From: Eucommia ulmoides
Taxonomy: Eukaryota; Streptophyta; Magnoliopsida; Garryales; Eucommiaceae
Direction: 5' to 3'
DNA: 64,000 nt
Assembly: GCA_016647705.1 (NCBI GenBank)
Contig: CM028338.1
Span: 19,737,577-19,801,576 of the forward strand
Position numbers and translations under genes: made by a program. The notes below the pieces were generated by a model. The model was not told the DNA's origin. It made no database searches and saw only the letters and a list, made by a program, of their open reading frames with translations. Below, one piece after another: positions 37,277 to 48,075 of the stretch (within the stretch, counting starts at the first letter, position 1; each line of letters begins with the position of its first letter).

Positions 37277-37755
37277 TGCATTTCTTTCAATGGGATTATG
37301 AGCCGTTTTATTATGCTTGGGATTGATACAAGGAGTTGCTATTCTAGTTTCTCAATCATCATTTCCTGAGGGAGTGTCAACTACTGAACTTCCTCAACGG
37401 GTTATTAGCCGCAACTAGAACATGGGTGGAAAGAGGAAATGGTACTACCTTTTTTGACCAACTAACTGCGGATGAAGCCTATTGGTTGTTGGAAGACATG
37501 GCAGAGTTTTATTTCCACTGTTGGAATTATTCAACAAGCTACCAAAGCTTGGGGTATAATTTCACCATTTTCGAGCCATGGATTGACACCCTGGACCGAC
37601 ATATGGAGTCTTCCCCTGCATTAGAAACCATGTTTGCTGAATTTATAGGGGATACTCAGGCGTTTTGGAGGAAAACGAATAACTGGATAAATGAGCACGG
37701 GGATCATCTTGACAATATTGAGACGGTCTGCGCCAAAATTGATGAGACCGTCTAG
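37277..37755 (+). pseudogene. gag: Gag (capsid) remnant
   Basis: The frame reads YEPFYYAWD, FLNHHF, LLNFLNGL, then the open stretch 37426-37755 with FFDQLTADEAYWLLEDMAEF. The order (RDxEPxYEAWxRxK, FYNGL, ADEAY-LLE-MA) is that of Athila/Tat gag, the capsid precursor that packages element RNA. Two in-frame stops lie before 37426. After it a C-terminal piece (WINEHGDHLDNIETVCAKID, then SLETQIGHL past a stop at 37753) is typical of the gag coiled coil. Nucleocapsid is not seen. It is probably inactive. Confidence 0.8.
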
Positions 37756-37977
37756 TCTCTTGAGACTTAAATCGGTCATCTTCTTTTCTTCATTGAGGTC
37801 GAGTCCGAAGCAATGGCACTAAGAAATGAACAAGCCACATTTATTTGTGAAACCCACCGGGAGGAACTAGATATAAGCGAAAGGAGCTTGGGTGAGTTCA
37901 ATGATGATTATTCGAATGAGACGGGAACCTAAGCATGGATCGATGATTATGATTCTTCACCATTAGAGATCCACATT

Positions 37978-38247
37978 GTGATGCCACTACCGATCCAAGA
38001 CGATCACATCTACGAGGATCCGATGTGGCTCACTTGTCCTTCATCGCCATTTGCAATGTTATTTTATGCCCTCCAAGTACATGAGCCGATGAAGAGTCTT
38101 GTTGAAAGCTCGAGCAGATCAAAGCCAAATATCGCCAGTCTTGAGGGCGTTTTGAACCAATACCCATATGTTGTGTTGTACAACACATACTATGGGAGAA
38201 AACCGCTCTTTGACGAGCCCTTCTCCGTGTTAGGCCGAGGACATTAA
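37978..38247 (+). CDS. Small element-encoded ORF of unknown function
   Basis: It has 89 residues, a methionine start and no known domain that I recognise. It precedes the Athila/Tat signature GCGCTTCTTGGAAGGTAACC (38252). Motifs HEPM, SRSK, LEGVL and a C-terminal GRGH-stop are shared with the remnant at 13111-13260 in a related element. It lies in the same orientation as the gag remnant but in another register; it may be the end of a longer gag-linked protein rather than a separate gene. The sharing suggests past selection, not proof of function now. Confidence 0.5.
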   Translation: MMPLPIQDDHIYEDPMWLTCPSSPFAMLFYALQVHEPMKSLVESSSRSKPNIASLEGVLNQYPYVVLYNTYYGRKPLFDEPFSVLGRGH

Positions 38248-38259
38248 ATTAAGCGCTTC

Positions 38260-39823
38260 TTGGAAGGTAACCCAAGTCAAAAATAAATTAGATCCGTCAC
38301 TGCCGACTTGATTCGGAGGCGAGATTCTCTCACCTCCCAGGTACATATTCTAAACCCCCGTCTTCATTATAATGCTATAAGCTTTTATTGGGATCGTTGA
38401 TGGGTCAATGTGAACACTACCCGTTTTAAGTTCAAGGGTGATGTGTAGTATGTTATTATGTTTTATTGTTGTTAGTTATGTTTTATTGTTTCAATGTATG
38501 CATGTTTGTTTAGGTTTAGTTTGTTTATGTATTAGTTGTTGTGTGATGAGTTTTGTAATTCATCCGGGCCATTACCCAGTGATGAGTCTGTTCCCTAGTT
38601 GTTTATTGAGGTTAAGTGTAATGCTCATTCATGTGTGTTCTGTGTGCTTGACGTCTCGTTTTAGTAAAAGTTATTGTGGATCCTAATTGTACGAGCCTAT
38701 AAATGCAATGTATAACTATCCAATTAGTTTGATGCCAATTATCCGTTAGCCAAGTTCATGAAAATAGGGATTCTAGAACCTGATTTGGGGGAAATTCAAG
38801 GCAAAATCCTAGGCAAAGAGTTTAGGAGATATGATTTAGGTATTTATTTTGATCGCTTGAGCCTTTGAAGCTTACCATGTAATATCATTTATCCCTCGTT
38901 ACCCTGCCAAAGCCTGTAAGCTGTTTCAATTCTGAACACGTAACAAATACCCTGACCAATTGAATTATTCCCAAACCTTTATCGTAAACCTAAGGCATAA
39001 TTTGAGTAAAATCAAGTTAGCATTTGTTTATGCCACTTGAAGTGAGCAGTTGAGTTTGGGCGAATTATTGATTGGTTCGGTATTTGAGTACTCACTTGTC
39101 ATTTTTTTTTTTATCATATTTCCACACCCGTTAAATTATAACAAATCAAATAAGTTTGGGGGTGAGTTAAATAAAAAATAAAAAAAAAATAAAAAATAAA
39201 AAAAAGAATAAATATAGTTTTATTTTTGTTTCGTCTTGACAAGTGAGTATTACGTTTTCAAATATAAGTTCAGGGTTGTTTCAAATTGACCTCTGTGGGG
39301 TTACAAGAGTGATTGAGCCAAGTGTTGTGCCTCGGGTATTGTTAAGTTAATAACGTTAACCTGTTTTCTATTCCTGATATACCTTTGGCCATTTTACAAA
39401 AACTGAATCAAGTCCTATTGATCTTTTTGAATTTCTTAGCCTACATTAGCGGAGAATGAAACCCTATAAGGCATATGGATTTCCTATACCTTATTGGTTT
39501 TGGTCTTGAACTTTATTGGTGGATAATCCAATCCGATCAGTAGATATTTGTATAATTGAGTTTTTGCACACACACTAGAGTGGCGCTTACTATTATTGAA
39601 TGTTGAAATTCTAGAACACCACATGGTGCATTTCATTTTTGAACTCGATAGAATTGGGGGTCGATGAGGGAAACCCGTTTGGTTGGGTAGATGAAATTCC
39701 AAACTTGCACGTTGTTCTTTTTAGTTTGTTTGTGTTTTTTAATTTTAGTATTTAAATTTTGTAATTAGTCGTTGTAGTTTCTTGTATTGTGTGGGTGTTT
39801 TGCTCGAGGACTAGAAAAATTCT
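38260..39823 (+). other. Untranslated interior of the 35702-40487 element
   Basis: No gene. It mirrors the minus-strand interior 11530-13100, for example the GGTTCGGTATTTGAGTACTC block at 39075 against GAGTACTCAAATACCGAACC at 12261. Short ORFs here are shadows. Confidence 0.7.
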
Positions 39824-39838
39824 AAGTTTGGGAGTATT
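39824..39838 (+). promoter_or_regulatory. Polypurine tract
   Basis: AAGTTTGGGAGTATT lies immediately before the 3' LTR start TGATAGGGG. Confidence 0.75.
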
Positions 39839-40487
39839 TGATAGGGGTAATTTATAGATTTATTTACAAACCGAATTTGGTAGTTTTTGAGTATTTTTAT
39901 CTTATTTTAATTAGTTTTTATTTGTTTTTGTATAAATCGGGTGTTTGGGATGAAAATAAGCTAAATCGGTTGAAAATCAAGCTAATCGATGGAACGACGG
40001 TGGAAAAATTATGAAAAATGCCAAGTTGTCCACCGCTGTAGCGGTGAAACAACGGAAAGCTCAAAACGCTAGAGAGGGACTTCAGCGGTAATGTGAAGTC
40101 ACATATTCATTCACTTTACACTCGGGAGAGGGAGTGAATGAGTTTACGATATTGAGATTGTCGGATAGGTCGAATACCGTTATTGTTAACTAAACGAAAC
40201 CAAACATGTTTAAGTAAATGAAGTTAATCCCTAGATAATCCATTCCCCTAAATGTCTCAATATAGTATAAATAGTGTAATTAGATTAATTACTATTTTAG
40301 TTTTGTATTTATATTTATAAACAAAACATATTTTTATCGCCTAAATAATGTTCGGTTATAATAATTGTGGTAATTAGCGACAATTTAATCCAATCTCTAT
40401 GGATACGACAACCCCTACTCTTTCCATTATACTAAAACTTGACCCGTACACTTGCGGTGAAAGTAGCGACGTAATATTTCGCTACTA
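39839..40487 (+). repeat. 3' LTR, internally deleted
   Basis: 649 bases against 1414 in the 5' LTR. The two match at the start (TGATAGGGGTAATTTAT) and from about 40066 on. The missing part begins just after the first palindrome (CACCGCTGTAGCGGTG, 40031) and removes the other palindromes and the region downstream of them. Confidence 0.9.
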
Positions 40488-40492
40488 TTTGT

Positions 40493-43400
40493 CCTTCGGG
40501 ATTTGTTGCATGTGCTTTAGGGTGTATTGGTTTGGCAATTTGATGTTTCTCCTAAGTGAGATGAGTTTGCAAATATTTGGTATATCGCACTTGTAAGGGC
40601 AAGAGTTTTCAACTTGGTTTCCCTGATTATACCCTAGTTTAATTAAAAAATGACATGCACTAACACTAAAGATGATATAATTGTAACCATTGCTCTTGGA
40701 GAGTTGAACTTAATCCCTTTCCACCTAAAGACTGGACAATGCTACATCGTTAGAGATAAGTCATAGATACTCATGATTATTTCTGTAGAATAAATGCAAT
40801 AGTGAGTTCGATATGTCTTCTAAAAGTCACGTATAAAGTTTAGGGATTCCAACTTTTCTGTCAAGTCGAAATCCTAAAGATAAAACCTTGACTTTTTGTC
40901 TAGAGGACATTATGTCAGCCACGTGTTCTTTAGGAGATGGTGGCTGTTATCCTTCTCGCTTTCATGGGAAAAGCAAGGCCCCTGAGACCTTGATTGAAAG
41001 GAGTGTTCAAAGTGCCCCCAAGGTTGACCTAGGACATCAGCACTTAGGATTTCTGATGACATGTTTACCCTTTGAACTTCTACTGTTAATGAGATCTTTA
41101 GAGCATCTAGAGTCAATGACTCGGTGATGGTTGGCTCTTCTGGTGTTATACTAGCAGAGGCGATGAACGGAGCGCGTATTTAACATAGCAGCTTAGTGTC
41201 CGAGTTGATCTTCACCCTTCCAGCTCCAGAGGACCCAGAGTTGAGGGATCAACGCTAGCATGTCTGCGAGGTCTTTATCCAAAAGTTGGAAAATTTTTAT
41301 TTACGGTCAGTCTTCTTCTTTTGTCAAAAGATCCATCCTGAGGGTAACTTCAACGTATATTCTACTTGTCTCATGGTTGAAAGCCCAGCATCCTATGTTG
41401 TGTATTGTTTTTCTGATTCTATAGCCTCTTAATGAATTTAGATCACAATATAGAGTCTGGTAAGGTTGTATTCTTGGTGGCAAGAGTCAAGAGAATTTGA
41501 GGTGTTGCGTATGGCTAATTCAATAATGACTGTAGGTGTATAAAACTGGTTTCGAAATTGACTATCGTTTATCTGGATCGTAAGTTATTGTGAAGGTAAG
41601 ATGGTATGGAAGGACCTTAGCTCATTTGAGGTAGGTTGGTATGGTGAAATCACCGACTGCTTAGAGTATTATGGTATAGCTGGATCGTTAGCTGCTTAGG
41701 TAGGATTGTACTATTGAATCGTTGATTGCTTAAGGTAGTATGGTAGTACTGAATCGTCGACTATTTAAGTACGATGGTACTATTGAGTCGTTGACTGCTT
41801 AAGATAGTTTGTCATTCCTTTTATCTCATTATTTTTCTATGTCGATTGTTCTCTTTATTATACCCAAAGATGAAGGAAGAACATGGACAATCGGAAGTCA
41901 TAGCGTGCTATATAGGTTTGCTAGGTTTCTATCAGTTTTTGACCTTCGCTCTTTCTAATCCTGAAGAATTCTAGATTACAAGTTGAATTCTAGATTTTTC
42001 AACTCGATTTCAGAATTGGTTCCTTTAGATGGACCTAGACTCCTACTGTACAATGAATTTTATCAATTCTAGCCTATGTATGATAATGGAAACTGTGAGG
42101 ACATGCTCTAGTCCATGGCTGGGGGTTCCTACAGTTAGATGACCGGACCTCAATAGGTTTCCTACGTACCTTGGCAGTGTTGCTAAGGATCAAGTCAAGC
42201 ATAGTTACGGCTTAGTTGTCCTTTATTTTTTTGGATAGTAGGGAATGTATCGAAGGACTATTCCAGAGGTGCGCCCTAGTACAGGGTTGAGAGAATTTCG
42301 TGAAGCTGATACCTTTTTTTTATTTTTTATTTTTTTATTTCGATTGAACCTACTTGGGTTTCCTAAGTACCTTGGTGATTACCAATGATCAGGTCGAAAG
42401 TAGTTTCAGGCATGGGTGATTCTAGGAATCGTACCTATCGCAGATAGCTACATTTGTTGAAAACAATCTTGTCCTAGCCTGATGGATAGAGGCTCTTGCT
42501 AAGCATTAGCTACTCTATGATTTTGATTGTTATGTTTGATTGGTAGTTTATTCAAGTCTTCAAATTATACTATCTTGATTTTTGTTTTTGGAGGCTTGGA
42601 ACTTGGAGTATTTTGAACGATTCTAGAATCTACTCAATTCTGGCAAGGTCGCATTAGATCCTAGCAAGCTAAGACTTTTAAAGACACTCTAACACACCCC
42701 GATGTTTTACAGTAATGGGCACGGTCTATGAAGACACACCTTCGGTGAGGTCGACCCATTGTTTAACTTCTGAGTTAGTTGGACCTATTATTAGAGATGG
42801 ACACTGGTACGGTGACTAGCGAGATAACTTGACTACACATATGAGGATTGCCTGCTATCCTACTAGAGCTTCCTAGATAAGGTGTATGGGTGCAAGTGTC
42901 GTGTTGATGATGGCTTATTGATGCTAAATGATATGCAGGATGCCATAGGATTTTGTGATGTGTGATGCCTAAATTTCCTCATGTGTATGAACGTTAATGC
43001 ATTCCTACGTGACTCGTGATGCATAGTGCCTGTGTAGTACTTTGGTGCTAACTTTCTGTATTGTATTATTTTGTGACGCCCAATTCTAGAATATTTTTCT
43101 AAAGAATACATCGTCTATCTAGAGATGCTAGTTTTCTCCTAGAATGTTCCCTAGAATCTTTGCGTCAGGAACCTTTTTGCTATTAGCCATCTTCCTTAGT
43201 TACTTCCATGTCGATCCTGATGTAGAAAGCTAACTAGTGCTTTTGAGAGGCTTCCTGCTCCTTAGCTCCTTCTTACGTTGTAACTAGAATTTTGATTTGG
43301 ATTTTTCTTCGAACAGTCTCTAGATTTTGGTGGCAAGATGGGAAGGTTCGGACCAGAATAGCAGAGGGTTATTTTAGATTTTGCTCGGTTGAGATTGGGA

Positions 43401-44503
43401 TTTTCTAGAATGGTAACATCTTGCTCGGAATGAAGATCACTTGTTATTTGGCTCATGCTTTGAATGACTTTTTCGATGAATTTTTGGAGAGGGTTCGCAT
43501 GAATGGCTATTTTAGCAAGGCTTATTCTCTTCCTTTCTTGTATTTTCCTAAGTTTATTTCTAATTCTCTAAGCATTAGCCTATACGCCATATATATTTCC
43601 CTTTTCACTTTATGCAAGATTATTTTGTCTAGAGTATACTGAGGTAATCATAGTCAAACATTCAGTTATTTCATTGATTGTCGCAATTTTTACATCGAAT
43701 TGTGATGAAGGTAAGTTCAATAGTAATTTAGACCAAATATCCTTAGTTATTAGTTAACTAGGTTGTCTAGTTTCAATTCCATCAAGTTCTGATATTGATA
43801 TTTCCAAAGATTGTTATCGAGATTACCTAGGCCCTTTGTTTTACCCGAGGCTTTATCGATGGCGCTGTTTCAATTCTTCTGTCTTGGACTAAGGGTAGAT
43901 AGAATGGGCCTTCCCGAGATGACTCAGAAGAAAGAAAATAACAGTGATGGAGAAACAAGTGTTAGTTACTGACTACTAACAAATGCATTTTTTTTTTTGT
44001 AGTGTTAAGAGAATTTTTTGTCATTTCTTCTTCACGCTAGCAAGTAGGGAGTCGTATCTCCTATATAATCCATGTATCGAGCTTTGGGTAGTGATCCTGG
44101 TCCAGTTGGCCCAAGTCACTAGGCGTTGAGACACCCCTAAGACTTAATACTCAGATCATATAAAGAGCGTGATTCAATTAATGGACTTTATATGACTACT
44201 CAGTGTTTAGAAACTTTCTGAGGCTGGTCTTTCTCATTTCTCTTAACACTTACTTTCAGAATTTTACAATTGCTGAGGATTAGGGTAATTTGAGTTTGTC
44301 TCGTAGTCTTTGTGGGTTCTGCCCTTCTCCTAACTACTTTTTCCATTTGTCCGATATGGCTTAACGTTATCTTCTAGTCTTGAATATCTTTAGTTATGCA
44401 AGGTTCTTCCTCATTCTTTTTGGAGGATTTTCACGATGTCTCAAAATTAGCTAATATCTAGATAAAGTCTTAGTTTATGTTAGTTACTCGTCATTTTGTT
44501 CAA
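40493..44503. other. Unclassified repeat, right of the insertion
   Basis: Continuation of 33302-35701. No convincing gene: the ORFs at 40888-41127, 42863-43111 and 43421-43642 lack domain signatures, and codon pattern gives no support. The TTTCCTACGTACCTTGG module recurs at 42158 and 42358. Confidence 0.5.
41600..41830. repeat. Short degenerate tandem repeat
   Basis: About five units with GAATCGTTGATTGCTTAAGG and GTATGGTAGTACT, spaced some 40-50 bases apart. Confidence 0.75.
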
Positions 44504-44682
44504 TGATAAATTGATATTTCATCATTATATCTTCATAGTTAAGTGTTAGTTTTGAGTGAACTTGAGTGGATATATTGTTAGTTTCTTATATTATTTACTT
44601 TTATTGTGTCTGACTTCAGAAAAATAGAAAAATCAATAAAAAATGGAAAAGAAGCAGTTCCTTGACGCTGTAGCGTCAAACT
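44504..44682 (+). mobile_element. Start of an Athila-like LTR, truncated
   Basis: It starts TGATAAATTGATATTTC, the same as the minus-strand LTR that follows, but in plus orientation. It stops after about 180 bases at a GACGCTGTAGCGTC palindrome, right against the inverted LTR end. Confidence 0.82.
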
Positions 44683-45945
44683 TGTCGCAAAATTTATGCA
44701 CTATGTGTACTCACAAGTGCACAAGGTTGAACAAGTAATAAAGTGATCCGAAGATCGAGTATCGTCCTCTAGAATTGTAGTTAGTTAAGTATTACTATTA
44801 GAATAACTCCATTTTATCTAGACTATCGAAGATTTAAATGGTATCCAAGATAATAAATCAAATCAAATTAAAAGAATTGAAAAGATCTCTCTGTGAATAA
44901 GCTATCTTGGGATTTACTTCGTTCACTCGTACGTTTGCATGATTAATTCTAGTTTATGCTAATAGTTATCAATCCAATCAATAATTAAGGTCACTCGTGC
45001 TCTCTCACTACCTTTCTCGAGTGTCAAATGAGAGAATATATAACCACTTCAAAACTAATATCCCTATCTAGTATGCAGGTGAAAATATTTGTTACACCCC
45101 AACCTTATAGATTACCCAAGCTTTAATAATTTTCCGATCTATTAAAACTTATGTTGTGTTTTCCCTGAGTTCGAACCCAAAATTACCTCTCCCGAGTATG
45201 AAATCCCAAGTTGTCAAATTAACCAAAATATCATATGGGAGCATAAGTTGGAAGCATTAATAAGGCAAACACAATTGAATAAAGATTGATAACCATTAAC
45301 AAATGTCAAATCAATCAAACACTCTACGGGTAAACTACATTAATCCCTAGACAATGGAAGTTAGCTACGCATAGTTGTTCTTAGATCCACCATAACAAAT
45401 GAAGAATACATGTTCAATTTTCAAAATCAACAGAAAACAAACCAAGATCTAAAATAAGAGATAGATGGAGGAGAAAAGAAATCCAAATTTGGTTCGTAGA
45501 GTCATTCCACTTTTCAAGAATCCTCCAATCTCCTACAACTCATCTCCAAATATGCGATCTATGTCCTTTCTCTGTCTTGGTCTGGCTTCTCTAAAAAACC
45601 TCCATCTTCTGTTTCCAAAACATCAGCCAAATATTATTTAGGATGTCTCAGATTCATAGTTTGGCGTTATAGCCCCATCAGTCTTGCTACAACGCCACTT
45701 CTAAAGTAATTGGCGTCAGAAGGGTTGGCGGTTCAGCGCCAAATTGCGGGATTGATCCCCGTTGCTGGTCCATTTGTTTGGTGCTGCAGCATCGAGGTGC
45801 TACTTCTTATACATTTTTTCTTAATTTTTCTAAATTCCTATACAACAAAAGTGAATAATATAAAAAACTAACAATATAACCACTCAAGTTCACTCAAAAC
45901 TAACACTTAACTACGAAGATATAATGATGAAATATCAATTTATCA
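44683..45945 (-). mobile_element. 3' LTR of the minus-strand Athila-like element
   Basis: It starts TGATAAATTGATATTTC at 45945 and ends TTTTGCGACA at 44683 (1.26 kb). A purine tract (GTGTAGGAGGTATT) precedes it on the minus strand at 45946-45960, so it is a 3' LTR and its interior lies to the right. Confidence 0.87.
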
Positions 45946-48075
45946 AATACCTCCTACACTTAAGTTTTTGCTAGCCCCGAGCAAAATTAAAACAAAAAAA
46001 GGAAAAAATTGCAAAACAACAAAGAAAAAAACCAAAATACAGCCTAAAACAATTGGTGAGTGTTCCATATTGTCTGAATGATCATTCTTTTATCCGCAAC
46101 GTCTCCTAACGCTTTAATCTCTAAAGTAAGGCGATCCCATGTGATGTTCTAGAATTTCGACAACTGAAATTTATACAAAAACACACAAATTTCTTAAAAC
46201 ATGCACTAGGACCCTAACATTTAATCAAATGGTAACCGAATTCGTTTATCAACCAAGTAGTTTCATGATGTTCTCTTTTTATGATTAAGATTCCATAGGC
46301 CCGATTTAGATCTACTTTCTACTAATGTAAGCTAAAATAGTATCGGAGATCAATATGACTTTATTGGCTTGTAACGTTCGACTAAGGTAATGGTTAGACG
46401 AAGAATGATATGTTTAGGCTCGATTCACCCTAGGCGCATCACTCACCTTTTCGGACTTCATGAATTTCCAACAAACACTCCCAAATTATTCCCAATTGCA
46501 TTCATTTCCCCCAGCACCCACTTATTCCCATAAGAACAAATATAATTATCACATGATAACAATTGACTTGTAAACATTTTTTTTTTAATTATTATTATTA
46601 TTATTATTATACAATATCGACCAAACATGAAATTAAGCCACAAGGGAAAATACAGAGTCCCTCAAAGTTCATCACAACTCAAACCCCCATACTTGCTTAT
46701 CTCGAAGTCTACACAAGAAGAGCAATGATTCAAGACGTGCGTAGAATGGGGGGACTAGTCTTTATTTGGCTTAGGGAGATTTATGCGGGTGAAGAATGAA
46801 ATGGCTATTAGGCTCGAAGGGGATTACAAAGGGATGAGATTCCATAGGTAGGCTTGAAAAGGCTTGAACGGTCCAAAAGAAATGCCCAAATCATCTCTCC
46901 TAGACCACTTAGCTTATAATTGCACCTCAAGTTTCACTAAACCGAGTTCTAGAATCCTCAATATGTCATAAATCTAATTTGATGAATAATTGTCCTCCAG
47001 TCACCTAGATGATAAATGTCATCGTCTTTCGTTCATGTCAATATTATAAACAAGAGTGTCTTATACTCACCCAATGTCTAGAACATAGAAGACATAAGGG
47101 ACACATTATACAAGACCTCGAAATGCGATATAGGAGACAATTTCATCATTAGTTGACGATCATCAAGACTTGTTGAACAACTCAAAAATTCAAACCATTT
47201 TTTTATTTTTTTTTATTTATTAATTTATTTTTCTTAACATAAAAACAAAAATCAAATATAACACAAATAAAAACACACCAAGCAAAGTATGTTATCCACC
47301 TCTAGATTAAAACTAATCATTGTCCGCAATAATAAAAATTGATCATTTATAGTACGAAGGGAACGGGAAGATATACCTGGGAGGCGAGAGCTAACGTCTT
47401 GCCTCCTATTAGCTTTTATCCTAGTACAGTGGCGGTGGTGGTGGCAGGTACGACTGGTATGGATGCTGAAGACTATCGGGGAATGGTGGCATTTGAGGGA
47501 AGTTTGGTATGCCTTGTCCCGTTTGTAAACTGAATTGAGCGAACATTTGGCCCACCATTTGATAATAGGCAACATCATATTCTGCTTTCTAAAGATGCTA
47601 TTGGTGTTCGTAGTCCGCTCAAGACTGTATGACTTGCTTGTGAATCTATTGTCTAGCCATCCTCTTAATGAATTAATCATTAAAACGTTCCTCAGCCTCC
47701 GTAGATACAAATTTTGTCAAATTGAATGACTTAGACGTTAATCCTCGGCTCCCCTTCACTAATCGTTTTAACGAAAATTTTCAAACTAGCACAAGAAGGT
47801 ATGGAAAAAATTCCCCAATCAAATACTCCACACCTCAATAACAAATATACAACGAGCTACCTGTGGTCAGCAACAATAAACCCAAAATTTTGAAGAATCG
47901 CCACACTTTCCACAATCACCCAAAATTTTACAATAGTCTGCATAATAAGTCAAGGATCACTCAAAATTTCAATCAAATCTTCAACGGTCCCAAGATCCAC
48001 AAAAATATAGCACTAATAGTATCACATCATCAAACATCTCAAAACCCAATTAAAATACACTTACTTGGAGTCTTT
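45946..48075 (-). mobile_element. Athila-like interior, 3' part
   Basis: Noncoding post-polyprotein interior. Blocks such as GGCTTGAACGGTCC, AAATGCCCAAATCA and TGAATAATYGTCCTC correspond to 12370-12640 of the other family. It is broken at 48075 by the copia element and resumes at 56472. ORFs at 47252-47710 (minus) and neighbours have no domain support. Confidence 0.72.

Larger units (their letters stand above)
35702..40487 (+). mobile_element. Gag-only LTR retrotransposon (TR-GAG-like, Athila/Tat type)
   Basis: Ends are fixed by identical 5-base flanks tttgt (35697-35701 and 40488-40492). Order: 5' LTR 35702-37115, primer site near 37119-37139, gag-derived region 37277-37755, a small ORF 37978-38247, a long untranslated interior, polypurine tract, 3' LTR 39839-40487. 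Protease, RT and integrase are absent, not merely decayed. The 3' LTR lacks about 765 bases of the 5' LTR. Confidence 0.94.

Noticed and set aside
40888..41127. Overlapping plus and minus ORFs as a host gene exon
   Set aside because: Both strands are open by chance, no splice pattern or known domain, and the stretch lies in unclassified repeat.
47252..47710. 152-residue minus ORF as a host gene
   Set aside because: It lies in the noncoding interior of the Athila-like element and shows no recognisable motif.
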